Below, in pieces: positions 16,213 to 25,271 of a stretch of 64,000 nt of DNA (positions are counted from its first letter, which is position 1; each line of letters starts with the position of its first letter). A model generated the notes under the pieces. The model made no database searches, was not told the origin of the DNA, and worked only from the letters and a program-made list of their open reading frames with translations. The stretch lies in the NCBI GenBank assembly GCA_964585385.1, contig CAZPDP010000002.1, positions 1 to 64,000 on the forward strand, read 5' to 3'. A program made the translations under genes and the position numbers. Source of the stretch: JAGXLC01 sp964585385 (GTDB taxonomy: Bacteria; Bacteroidota; Bacteroidia; Bacteroidales; UBA12077).

Positions 16213-19200
16213 TTATTCAATCACTATCTTTCGCGTTATTTTTTCCTGTTTTTTGGTTATTTCCAGTAAATAAACTCCATTAGACAGGCGTCCTAAATCC
16301 AGGTGTACCTTTTTATCCGTGGCTTTTCTCTGCAAAATCATGTCTCCTGTAACGGCTCTGACTGTTATCATACTGCCGGTAATATTATCGCCTTCCACTG
16401 TGATATTTCCAGAGGCCGGGTTCGGATAAAGTTTTAATTTTTCAGCTATGGTGGGCTGAATATCATTGGCCGCTTCAGACATACTTACCTGTATGGTGGT
16501 ATCACCAGCAATAGCGGTTATGGAACCTGTGGCATTTTCGTAACCATCTGCTACCACCAGGTAGCTGTAGGATTCATTGATTAACTGAACAGAAGCTTCG
16601 CCTTGTGCATCAGTAGTAAGACTTGAGTCTGCTATGCTAATGGTTGCATTTTCAACTGCTTCGGAGCTCTCAGAGTCTGTTACTGAGAATGTTACATTAA
16701 ACAGGGGATTCATGCTTATGTCTTTGTTAATCATACTGGATGAAACATCAATACTGCCTGTCTCATTTCGATAGCCGGAGTATTTCACCGTATAATCATA
16801 ACTGCCCTGGTTAAGCATAAATAATGCCTGGCCCGAGGTATTGGTTGTTTTTACCTCACTGTTTATTTCTATCTCTGCATTTTTCATGGCTGTATCGGCG
16901 CTGGCATCTGTAATTTTAAACTCAGCAGGCCATGAAGCATCACCAGAGGATAGTGTGAAGGAAAGCGTATCGTCTTCGGTTGCTGTGAAATTACCTGATT
17001 TATTAGCAAAACCATTCTTGACGATATAATAATCCAGATCTGTGTTTTCAGAAATGGATACAGTGGCAATTCCTTCAGAATTTGTATTTAATTCTTTTAA
17101 GGGACTTCCATTTTCCGAGTAGAAAATTTTTGCATCCGAAATTGGATCTGAGCCATCTGTAACCTCCCATCTTAAATCATAATAGGTGATTTGTTCTGGC
17201 CCTATAACGTGGTCGATAACCAGAATAGTTCCGTTATCGCCGTCTCCTTCACCGGTTGCTCTGAATCCGAGGAAATAATCTCCCGGAGTAATGGAAGAGA
17301 GGTTAACCTCATAAAGTTCCACATCCGTTGTTGGGTAAATACTGGAACCCACCTGTGTCCAGTTTTCTCTTGATTCAGAGTAAACAATATCCACATAGGT
17401 TTCTCCAATACTCAGGTTGCCTGCATTCGCATAGAAGAATAAGGTTTCATTTCCGGTTAACTTAACTCGCGGAGTCGACAGAATTTCATCTGAGAATCCG
17501 TCTATATTGCTGGCTGCTGCAGCGTGATTACCACTCCAATGAGGCGGCCAGTCGCTGAATAACTTGCTCCAGTTATCGTTATCTTCTTTTTCCCAGAGGT
17601 TAGGAGGCATTTCGTTTTCAAATCCCTGCGTAAGCGACCCGTTATAGGCTACTACACCGTCAAACTTTATGGTATCATTATGGGTTTGATCGTCATTGGG
17701 AACAGCTACAGCAAAATTATGCCTGCCTGAAGTACTGGTCCATTCTAATGTTGCAACAGCCGTTTCCACGTAGCCTATTGACTTCGTAACCGTTTTGGTA
17801 TCCACAATGTTGCCATCCACCTGAAGGGTTACATCAAAGTCGCTTTGCGGATTTTTGCCCTGATTTCTGACTTCTGCGGGAATCTCAACAGTTTCACCCT
17901 CAAAGACAAACTCTTTAACAAATTCTCTCTCTGTTAGAGTTAAGTCATTGTCACTGATTTCTGTTTTTATTGGACCGGAAATGTTGTCCAGTACTAACCA
18001 TGATTTGTACCCGGTATAGTCAAAGTCACTTTCTGTGGTGAAGGCAAAATAATAGTTGTCTGGATTAAGCGTATCAACCAGGTAGCTGAAATCCTGAGGC
18101 ACCAAATCACCTCCTTCTCCTTCACCAAAATTGGCCAGATCGATAGGCTCGCCCATGTCATTCCAGTTGTTTCCATCTTTTGAATATTGGATTTGAAGGG
18201 TTGTTGAACCCAAATCATAAGTATTGTTACCTCCGGCTACTGTGAAATTAAGCTTTGAACTGGAGCCGTCAATGGTTAGTTTAGGCGTAATGAGCCTTTC
18301 TTCCGAATCGTTTATGTCCTGTCCAATAACTGCATCATAACCGTCGATCTGAACGAAGAACTCGTTGCTGAAGCGTTGCCATTTGTTGTCATTGGCTGTT
18401 TCTGACCAGCCCGTAGGAAGGAATGCATTGTATTCAAAATTCTCCAGAAGCTGACCCACAGCAATCACATCAATGGTTGCTTTTAAGGTGTCATTGTCTT
18501 CGTTTGGATCTTCAATACCATTGGCATTGAGAATGTTTACCTGTAGGTTGTACTCCCCGGAAGAAGGGAAATCGTAGGTACCTAAGACTATTTCTGCAGC
18601 GGAGTCCTGAACCACATTACCAGACCAGGTAGCATTGGTTTGTTTGGCATTGTTTATCCACCATTCCACTTCCAAGTCGGTTAGCGTATTGAATCCAATG
18701 TTTTTAAATTGAAGTTTTAATTCTTCATTTCCTTCACTGATAGTACTTGCCGGGTTGATAAGCGAATCAGCCCTGACATCCACATCCCATGGAAGCGTGT
18801 TAAAGGTTTTTGTATTTCCGTAATATGTGGTGTTTTCGGTGGTTACATAGGCTCTGGCATAGTATTTTTTATATGGCGTCAGATTTTTCAGTACAGTAGT
18901 AAATTTACCCGTTGAGGTCCCGCTTGGAGCTGTATTGTCTTCCACTGAGGGGAAGTTTGAAGTAGAGTAGGCAATACCCTTTTCTACAATGGTTGCTTTG
19001 GTATTAGCCTTAATTTCAGCATCCACAATAGCAGTATCTTGTCCAACTTTGTAGACCGAGTCTGTATGGGGAGAATAATCTGATTTGATACCCGAAACGA
19101 TTAAAGAATAATTTTGACTTCCATTTTCCAGGGATCCTTCATGCTTAACTTTTATTGTGAATACCTGGTCAATATTGGGTGAGTCAAAAACAATTTTTTC

Positions 19201-20805
19201 CACATTGTCCACATCGTTGTCTCCGGTTGTTGCCGGTGATGAGGGAGTTTCAGGATTTAATTTATAGGGGTGATATGTAACTTTTCCTTCAATTGTTAAA
19301 TCCAGGTCATTTAAAAGCATTGGGGTTCTGGGGTCGAGCTTATCTTCCGTTGGTGTTCCCGGAGGGTCTGTCCATACGAGTGTAGCAATCAGGGGTTCCC
19401 CGTTTGTCACTACGTCAAATGTAGTGGAGTCTCCTTCAGTAATTTTTCCTTCCCTTACTATTGCAGACTTGTTGTTTTCTGTAATGAGGTCCGCAGCTTT
19501 TGCGGTATTCATCAGGCCCCATCCGAATTCATAGTCGGGACCGGGGTTATCTCCTGCTTCATCGGCGGAATGAACAACCAGTGCTTTAAGTGTGGCAGCA
19601 GTCACATAGGTGTCAAGAACATCCTTTGCATGTTGCTGTAATAGCACCAGTGAGCCCGCCGCACTAGGGGAGGACATGGAAGTTCCGCTCATGCCGGTAT
19701 AACTGGTTTCTGACTCATTGCTTGTTGAATACAGTGCATCACCATTTGCTGAGATGTCAGGCTTAATTCTTCCGTCATCTGAAGGGCCCCAGCTACTGAA
19801 ACTGGTCATCACTACATCATCAGGGTTGCCTTCATACCCTGTTGTTAAATCTTCTGTAGCGCCAACAGTCAGAATGTTTTTGGCATTTCCCCAGTATCCT
19901 ATGCAATCGTATCCCAGCGAGCCTCCATCCTGCGGGTGATCTCCGTCAGAAGGGCCATCTCCACGGTCATTCCCGGCAGATTTAACGATCAGGTAATAGG
20001 GAGCATTGTAAGCAATCTGGTCATAAGCTACGCAGAAATCACCATAAAATCCAAAACGGTAATCTTCCTCGGAGCTTATAGTTTCGTCACCAACCCAGTT
20101 CCATTGCGATCCATCCCAGTTCCATCCTGCAGTATATCCATAGGAATGGTTTGAGATTAGTAATCCTTCACCGGCCTCCTGGGCCATTTCGCTTAGGTCA
20201 TTGCCCCACTCGTATGCATGAAGCGTGCCATTAAAGGCCATTCCTTTTGCATCGGAATTTACTCCTCCGGCAATCATTGTTCCGGCAACATGGGTGGCGT
20301 GAGCATTTGTGGAGCCAGGCTCATCTTTCTGGAATACTCTCGATTCCCCTGTATTCACAAATTCCTGGTGGGTAGTGAGCACTCCACCACCATCCCATTC
20401 TCCCACAATAACTCCGGTTCCGTCTAAATCCAGGCCTGCTGAACCGCCGGGGTATACTTCATCGGTAGAAATGGTTGCAGCTGCATTTGCGTTATGGGTT
20501 ATATAGTAGATTGGTTTTCCGTTTTCTGAGATTCTCTGAATTTCCATAACACGTCCATCTGTAAATTCTTTCCTTATGATCCAGCCTTTTTCATTGGCCA
20601 TTTCAACTGCTTTCTGCTTTTCTTTATGATACTTTTCAGAAAATTCTTTACTTATCCTCTGCAATTCATTACTTTGGGTGTTCTTTAAAATAATTTCCGT
20701 GGATTTTTCAGTTTGGGAAAAACCAGGGGTATGATTTGCAAAAAAGATAAAAACTAATAAAGACAGGAAAATGAACTGCCTCTTGTTAAGAGTCACTGTT
20801 TCCAT
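16213..20805 (-). CDS. Secreted S8 (subtilisin-like) protease with T9SS sorting domain
   Basis: 1530 residues from the ATG at 20803-20805, chosen because it opens a clear signal peptide ending near FANHTPGFSQ; a start 75 bp upstream is possible. The catalytic residues are Asp138 (EWDGG), His172 (HATHVAGT), oxyanion Asn279 (SAGND) and Ser376 (GTSMSSP). Next come a P-domain-like segment, fibronectin/CARDB-type and MAM-like beta modules, then three related repeats of about 80 residues resembling carboxypeptidase regulatory domains. The last about 75 residues (KLYPNPASGNITVEG to KITRKIVIE) are a type A T9SS sorting signal. It is likely exported across the outer membrane and anchored or released. 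Confidence 0.93.
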   Translation of the reverse strand: METVTLNKRQFIFLSLLVFIFFANHTPGFSQTEKSTEIILKNTQSNELQRISKEFSEKYHKEKQKAVEMANEKGWIIRKEFTDGRVMEIQRISENGKPIYYITHNANAAATISTDEVYPGGSAGLDLDGTGVIVGEWDGGGVLTTHQEFVNTGESRVFQKDEPGSTNAHATHVAGTMIAGGVNSDAKGMAFNGTLHAYEWGNDLSEMAQEAGEGLLISNHSYGYTAGWNWDGSQWNWVGDETISSEEDYRFGFYGDFCVAYDQIAYNAPYYLIVKSAGNDRGDGPSDGDHPQDGGSLGYDCIGYWGNAKNILTVGATEDLTTGYEGNPDDVVMTSFSSWGPSDDGRIKPDISANGDALYSTSNESETSYTGMSGTSMSSPSAAGSLVLLQQHAKDVLDTYVTAATLKALVVHSADEAGDNPGPDYEFGWGLMNTAKAADLITENNKSAIVREGKITEGDSTTFDVVTNGEPLIATLVWTDPPGTPTEDKLDPRTPMLLNDLDLTIEGKVTYHPYKLNPETPSSPATTGDNDVDNVEKIVFDSPNIDQVFTIKVKHEGSLENGSQNYSLIVSGIKSDYSPHTDSVYKVGQDTAIVDAEIKANTKATIVEKGIAYSTSNFPSVEDNTAPSGTSTGKFTTVLKNLTPYKKYYARAYVTTENTTYYGNTKTFNTLPWDVDVRADSLINPASTISEGNEELKLQFKNIGFNTLTDLEVEWWINNAKQTNATWSGNVVQDSAAEIVLGTYDFPSSGEYNLQVNILNANGIEDPNEDNDTLKATIDVIAVGQLLENFEYNAFLPTGWSETANDNKWQRFSNEFFVQIDGYDAVIGQDINDSEERLITPKLTIDGSSSKLNFTVAGGNNTYDLGSTTLQIQYSKDGNNWNDMGEPIDLANFGEGEGGDLVPQDFSYLVDTLNPDNYYFAFTTESDFDYTGYKSWLVLDNISGPIKTEISDNDLTLTEREFVKEFVFEGETVEIPAEVRNQGKNPQSDFDVTLQVDGNIVDTKTVTKSIGYVETAVATLEWTSTSGRHNFAVAVPNDDQTHNDTIKFDGVVAYNGSLTQGFENEMPPNLWEKEDNDNWSKLFSDWPPHWSGNHAAAASNIDGFSDEILSTPRVKLTGNETLFFYANAGNLSIGETYVDIVYSESRENWTQVGSSIYPTTDVELYEVNLSSITPGDYFLGFRATGEGDGDNGTILVIDHVIGPEQITYYDLRWEVTDGSDPISDAKIFYSENGSPLKELNTNSEGIATVSISENTDLDYYIVKNGFANKSGNFTATEDDTLSFTLSSGDASWPAEFKITDASADTAMKNAEIEINSEVKTTNTSGQALFMLNQGSYDYTVKYSGYRNETGSIDVSSSMINKDISMNPLFNVTFSVTDSESSEAVENATISIADSSLTTDAQGEASVQLINESYSYLVVADGYENATGSITAIAGDTTIQVSMSEAANDIQPTIAEKLKLYPNPASGNITVEGDNITGSMITVRAVTGDMILQRKATDKKVHLDLGRLSNGVYLLEITKKQEKITRKIVIE

Positions 20806-20951
20806 GATGTTGGGGGTTTTGAATAAAATATAAAGTGTATAAATTCGTGCTAAAGAAAGAAAAAATTTATTTCTTAACAAACAGATTATAAAATTTGTTT
20901 ATTTGCATAAGTAGAATAAAATATTCTCCTGAAAAATACTTGGTAAAAAAA

Positions 20952-20982
20952 TTTGTTGTTGTTATAAAGTTTTATAATTTTG
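20952..20982 (+). promoter_or_regulatory. Promoter for rplU-rpmA
   Basis: TTTG (20952-20955), a 19-nt spacer, then TAATTTTG (20975-20982): a full match to the Bacteroidota housekeeping promoter TTTG-N19-TAnnTTTG. The rplU ATG is 35 nt downstream. Confidence 0.8.
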
Positions 20983-21017
20983 CCCACCGCTAATTTAAAA
21001 ACTTAAAGATTAGAACA

Positions 21018-21329
21018 ATGTATGCAATTGTAGACATAGCTGGATTCCAGTATAAGGTTGAAAAGGACAAGAAGTTGTATGTAAGCCGGCTGGAAGGCGA
21101 AGAAGGATCCAACATTGAATTTGATAAGGTGTTGTTAGTTGATAATGATGGAAAAGTACAGGTTGGAAAACCCAATGTAGATGGAGCCAAAGTTTCTGCA
21201 AAGATTCTATCGCACCTGAAAGACGACAAAAAGATAATATTCAAGAAAAAGCGCAGAAAAGGGTATCAGGTGAAAAACGGTCATCGACAACCTTTAACAC
21301 AAATACAAGTAGAAAATATTGTTGCTTAA
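21018..21329 (+). CDS. rplU: 50S ribosomal protein L21
   Basis: 103 residues, normal length, with the L21 signature (MYAIVDIAGFQYKVEKDKK at the start, FKKKRRKGYQVKNGHRQ near the end). It binds 23S rRNA in the large subunit. It is followed after 19 bp by rpmA, the standard L21-L27 order. An exact consensus promoter precedes it. Confidence 0.98.
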   Translation: MYAIVDIAGFQYKVEKDKKLYVSRLEGEEGSNIEFDKVLLVDNDGKVQVGKPNVDGAKVSAKILSHLKDDKKIIFKKKRRKGYQVKNGHRQPLTQIQVENIVA

Positions 21330-21348
21330 TAATAAAATTTTATAAGTT

Positions 21349-21606
21349 ATGGCGCATAAGAAAGGAATGGGTAGTTCCCGTAACGGCCGCGAATCAGAGA
21401 GTAAACGATTAGGTGTTAAACTTTTTGGCGGACAGCAAGCAAAAGCAGGGAACATATTAGTTAGACAAAGAGGTACTAAACATTACCCCGGTAAAAACGT
21501 AGGTATGGGTAAAGACCATACACTTTTTGCATTGATTGACGGTAACGTGAAGTTTCAGAAAAGAAACAACAAGTCTTACGTTAACGTTACCCCGGCAGAA
21601 AAATAA
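21349..21606 (+). CDS. rpmA: 50S ribosomal protein L27
   Basis: 85 residues beginning MAHKKGMGSSRNGRES, the typical L27 N terminus, which in the ribosome reaches the peptidyl-transferase centre. No cleavable N-terminal extension (known from Firmicutes L27) is present. Co-transcribed with rplU; a terminator follows. Confidence 0.98.
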   Translation: MAHKKGMGSSRNGRESESKRLGVKLFGGQQAKAGNILVRQRGTKHYPGKNVGMGKDHTLFALIDGNVKFQKRNNKSYVNVTPAEK

Positions 21607-21630
21607 TATAGTAACCAAAAAATATAAAAG

Positions 21631-21676
21631 AACTCCTGTATCGTCTGTTTTAAAATAGAGTGCAGGAGTTTTTTTA
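21631..21676 (+). terminator. Terminator after rpmA
   Basis: An 8-bp stem AACTCCTG / CAGGAGTT with a 24-nt loop is followed by a run of T. It lies between rpmA and serS, 20 bp before the serS start, so serS may depend on readthrough or on its own promoter. Confidence 0.8.
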
Positions 21677-21696
21677 TCTTAAAATACAATTAGATC

Positions 21697-22971
21697 ATGC
21701 TTTCTCTTCAATACATTCAGGAAAATTCAGATTACATTGTTGAAAGACAAAAAGTAAGGAACAAAGACTTCAGCGAGATTATTTCCAAACTAAAGCAGTT
21801 GGATGAAGAAAGAAGAACTACCCAGCAATCGGTCAACAACGAACAGTCCGAACTGAAAAATTTATCCAAAAAAATCGGTCAGCTTTTTAAAGAGGGGAAG
21901 ACAGAGGAGGCTAATGAAGCGAAAAATAAGAATGCCGAGTTAAAAGAAAAAATTAAAATAGGGCAAAAGCGGCTTTCCGAGATTGAAGAGGAGATCAATC
22001 AATTGCTTGTTCAGATACCGAATGTGCCTCACAAATCTGTAAAGCAGGGTAAGGGTGAAGAAGATAACGAGGAGGTAACTTCTGTCGGCGCTGCTCCCGA
22101 AATTAAGGGAGAAGCCCTGCCACACTGGGAACTGATAAAAAAGTACGACATCATAGATTTCGATCTGGGCAATAAAATTACCGGCCGTGGTTTTCCTGTA
22201 TATAAAGGTAAGGGCGCTAAACTTCAGCGTGCCATGATTGCATATTTTCTTGATAAAGCTCATGAGGCAGGTTATAACGAGGTTCTTCCGCCTCTTATGG
22301 TCAACGAGGATAGTGGCTTTGGAACAGGTCAGTTACCCGATAAAGAGGGACAGATGTACCAGGTTCCTGTGGACAATTACTACCTGATACCAACCGCAGA
22401 AGTACCGGTGACAAATATCTACAGGGATTCAATTCTGGAAAATAAAGAACTGCCTGTCAAAAACACAGCATATACTCCTTGTTTCAGACGAGAAGCAGGT
22501 TCCTGGGGTAAGGACGTCCGGGGGCTAAATCGGCTCCATCAGTTCGATAAAGTGGAAATAGTGCAGATCCAGCATCCTGAAAAATCTTATGAAACCCTCG
22601 AAGAAATGATGAGTCATGTAGAGGGTATTCTCAAGGAGCTGGAACTACCCTACAGAATCATGCGTTTGTGTGGCGGAGACCTTGGATTTGCTGCTGCCCT
22701 GACTTACGATTTTGAAGTGTACTCCGCGGCCCAGAATAAATGGCTGGAGGTGAGTTCTGTTTCAAATTTTGAATCTTACCAGGCCAACCGGTTAAAGCTT
22801 CGCTTCAGAGAGGAAGGAAAGAAGAAACCACAGCTCGCCCATACTTTGAATGGCAGCGCTCTTGCTTTGCCAAGGCTGCTTGCTGCTATCCTGGAAAACA
22901 ACCAGTCTCCCGGAGGAATTAAGATTCCGAAGGTTCTGCAGGCTTATTGCGGTTTTGAAATGATAGACTGA
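21697..22971 (+). CDS. serS: Seryl-tRNA synthetase
   Basis: 424 residues. The N-terminal tRNA-binding coiled-coil arm is Lys/Glu rich (about 28-105). The class II catalytic core has motif 2 (FRREAGSWGKDVRGLNRLHQ) and motif 3 (LALPRLLAAILENNQ). It charges tRNA-Ser with serine. Length and motifs are normal. It lies after rplU-rpmA, a common order in Bacteroidota. Confidence 0.98.
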   Translation: MLSLQYIQENSDYIVERQKVRNKDFSEIISKLKQLDEERRTTQQSVNNEQSELKNLSKKIGQLFKEGKTEEANEAKNKNAELKEKIKIGQKRLSEIEEEINQLLVQIPNVPHKSVKQGKGEEDNEEVTSVGAAPEIKGEALPHWELIKKYDIIDFDLGNKITGRGFPVYKGKGAKLQRAMIAYFLDKAHEAGYNEVLPPLMVNEDSGFGTGQLPDKEGQMYQVPVDNYYLIPTAEVPVTNIYRDSILENKELPVKNTAYTPCFRREAGSWGKDVRGLNRLHQFDKVEIVQIQHPEKSYETLEEMMSHVEGILKELELPYRIMRLCGGDLGFAAALTYDFEVYSAAQNKWLEVSSVSNFESYQANRLKLRFREEGKKKPQLAHTLNGSALALPRLLAAILENNQSPGGIKIPKVLQAYCGFEMID

Positions 22972-23014
22972 TTCTTTTCAAAAATTAACAGTAAAAATAG
23001 TTTGATTAAACAGG

Positions 23015-23044
23015 AAAGGCTACCGGGAGGATAGCCTTTTTTTT
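23015..23044 (+). terminator. Terminator after serS
   Basis: The stem AAAGGCTA / TAGCCTTT with a 9-nt loop runs into a T-rich tail, 44 nt after the serS stop. Confidence 0.85.
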
Positions 23045-23108
23045 CATCAATGGTTTTTGTTGAACAAAAATATTTTTTACTTGTATATGAAACCGCGGAA
23101 ACTTTTTT

Positions 23109-23122
23109 AAACAAATTTGTTT
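23109..23122. promoter_or_regulatory. Palindromic operator candidate for the TetR regulator
   Basis: AAACAAATTTGTTT is a perfect 14-bp palindrome. It covers the TTTG -33 box of the promoter at 23116-23146 and is nested in a wider GGAAAC...GTTTCC inverted repeat (23097-23124). Position and symmetry fit autorepression by the adjacent TetR-family protein. Confidence 0.6.
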
Positions 23123-23146
23123 CCAAAGTGTAATTTTATATTTTTG
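23116..23146 (+). promoter_or_regulatory. Promoter of the TetR-RND efflux operon
   Basis: TTTG (23116-23119), a 19-nt spacer and TATTTTTG (23139-23146) fully match the Bacteroidota consensus. The regulator ATG is 28 nt downstream. The -33 box lies inside a palindrome. Confidence 0.75.
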
Positions 23147-23174
23147 CGGCACACAAATTGTAAAAAGGACCCTC

Positions 23175-23792
23175 ATGAACGAAGAATTTAAGTTTATTAC
23201 AGAAAAGGTTAGCGAACTGTATCAGCAGTATGGCATTAAGAGTGTCACCATGGATGACGTTGCCAGGGAGCTGGGAATGTCAAAGAAAACGCTCTACAAA
23301 TATTTTTCTAACAAAGACGACCTTGTTGGGCAGTTTGTCGATCATCTTGTTAATGAAAGAAGATGTAATGTGAATACCATCCTTAACAAAGACCTCAATG
23401 CCATTGAAGAGCTGTTTGAAGTAAATGAACATGTCATTCAAATGTTAAAGAATTATAATCCTTCCACAGAATATGATTTGAAAAAGTACTATCCCCAGCA
23501 TTATGAAAAGGTAAGAAAGCTTCGAAGAAACAATATGTACCAGGCAGTAATTGATAATATCAGAAAAGGAAAACGCGAAGGTCTTTTCCGGAATAATCTG
23601 AATGAGGATATTATTGCCCGTGTTCATGTAAGCCGCATTGAGAATAGCTTTGCCAATGAAATGTTTACCATTGACGAGCTCACTTCCCGGGGGTTTGTTA
23701 CAGAAATGATGGAATATCACATAAGAGGAATTGCAAGCAAAAAAGGAATAGAATTTTTTGAGAAGAAACTGAAAGAAATCAACGATAAATGA
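23175..23792 (+). CDS. TetR/AcrR-family transcriptional regulator
   Basis: 205 residues. The N-terminal helix-turn-helix (SVTMDDVARELGMSKKTLYKYF, read as two parts around residues 23-44) is typical of TetR proteins; the rest is the helical ligand/dimer domain. It heads a four-gene efflux operon, and its stop overlaps a possible tolC start in an ATGA. It probably represses its own promoter through the 23109-23122 palindrome until an inducer binds. The inducer is unknown. Confidence 0.93.
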   Translation: MNEEFKFITEKVSELYQQYGIKSVTMDDVARELGMSKKTLYKYFSNKDDLVGQFVDHLVNERRCNVNTILNKDLNAIEELFEVNEHVIQMLKNYNPSTEYDLKKYYPQHYEKVRKLRRNNMYQAVIDNIRKGKREGLFRNNLNEDIIARVHVSRIENSFANEMFTIDELTSRGFVTEMMEYHIRGIASKKGIEFFEKKLKEINDK

Positions 23793-23842
23793 AACATATA
23801 ATCAAAAAGAAGTTTAAACAGGAATCTGAAAAGTTAATCGGC

Positions 23843-25258
23843 ATGAAAAGAATTGGATTATTTGTATTACTCTGCTTTGGCGTTTTGTTATCCTCCGGAG
23901 CAATAGCCCAGGAAAAAGATACGCTTTTTTTTACCCTGAACGAGGCTGTTGAGTTTGCCGAGGACAACAACCTGAAATTCAAGAATTCGAAACTAGATAT
24001 AAAAGCCAGTAAAGAGAAGGTATGGGAAACCACTGCTAACGGTTTGCCTCAAATTAACGGGGAGTTTAGTTACCAGCATATACCCGGAGAGTTGCCCACA
24101 GTTCAATTCGGGGGCACTAATCCCCAAATGACAGAATTCTATCGATACGTGTTTAATCAGTTTGAGGCAATGGGAGCGGATGTTCCGGCGGAATTGAGAA
24201 ATGCTCTGACAACACCCGTAGAACCCGAACCTGTTAAACTGGGAGTAAAGAACAGTGCAACCTATTCGGTGACTGTTTCACAATTGATATTCAGTGGGGA
24301 ATATATTGTGGGTCTCCAGGCATCCAGAACATATCTGCAAATTTCTAAAATCAATGAGGAAAAACAGAAGCTTGACCTTAAATCCAATGTGATTAAAAGT
24401 TATTTGTCTGCGCTTATCCTGGAAAAAAACAAAGCCATACTGGATTCCAATATAGTCAATGTAAAATCTTTGCTGGAAGAAACAAAAAAACTTGTAGAAG
24501 CGGGCTTTGCTCAGAGAACTGATGTGGACCAGCTAAGACTGAATTACAATACAATCCGGAATTCCCTTAATTCACTGGAGAGACAGGTGGATCTATCCTA
24601 TATGCTCTTCAAAATTCAACTGGGCATGGATCTGGATAAGGAACTTGTGCTTAAAGACAACATTGATAAATTAAGAACATCTATTTTAAAAGAAGATGAA
24701 TCCAACGTCGATGAATTTGACATGGAGGAGAATGTAAATTATAAACTTGCCCAGAATCAGCAGGAGATATCAGAATTGAATCTGAAAAGGGCGCAGTCAA
24801 AGTTTTTACCCCAGATTTCCGGTTTTTACCAATATATGGATAAAACCAACAAGCCGGAATTCGATTTTACCATCAATCATACCCTGGGGATTAATATTTC
24901 TGTTCCTATATTTTCCAGTTTTCAGAGAAATTCAGTAGTTCAGCAAAGAAAAATTGAACTTAAAAAGGCCAAAAATGATAAGCAACTTCTGGAGGAAAAT
25001 TTGAGGTCACAACTAGCGCAGGCACAGCTCGACTACAACAATGCCCTTGAAAAGACCCAAACAGCAAGGCAGAATGTAGAACTCTCCCAGAGAATTTTTA
25101 AGAATACATCAAAAAAATACAAAGAAGGAATGGCCTCGAGCCTGGAATTAACACAAACAAACAACAACTTCTTACAAGCACAATCAGAATATTTTAATGC
25201 TCTGAATGAATTATTTAATGCAAAAATTGAACTTGAAAAAGTCTTAAATGAATTATAA
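23843..25258 (+). CDS. TolC-family outer membrane efflux protein
   Basis: 471 residues from the ATG at 23843, which begins the signal peptide MKRIGLFVLLCFGVLLSSGA; an in-frame ATG at 23789 overlaps the tetR stop and would add 18 residues, so translational coupling there is possible. Two OEP repeats with long coiled-coil helices are evident (for example 340-471, rich in Gln/Leu/Asn). It forms the outer membrane channel for the RND pump encoded downstream. Confidence 0.93.
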   Translation: MKRIGLFVLLCFGVLLSSGAIAQEKDTLFFTLNEAVEFAEDNNLKFKNSKLDIKASKEKVWETTANGLPQINGEFSYQHIPGELPTVQFGGTNPQMTEFYRYVFNQFEAMGADVPAELRNALTTPVEPEPVKLGVKNSATYSVTVSQLIFSGEYIVGLQASRTYLQISKINEEKQKLDLKSNVIKSYLSALILEKNKAILDSNIVNVKSLLEETKKLVEAGFAQRTDVDQLRLNYNTIRNSLNSLERQVDLSYMLFKIQLGMDLDKELVLKDNIDKLRTSILKEDESNVDEFDMEENVNYKLAQNQQEISELNLKRAQSKFLPQISGFYQYMDKTNKPEFDFTINHTLGINISVPIFSSFQRNSVVQQRKIELKKAKNDKQLLEENLRSQLAQAQLDYNNALEKTQTARQNVELSQRIFKNTSKKYKEGMASSLELTQTNNNFLQAQSEYFNALNELFNAKIELEKVLNEL

Positions 25259-25271
25259 AAAACTGAGAATA

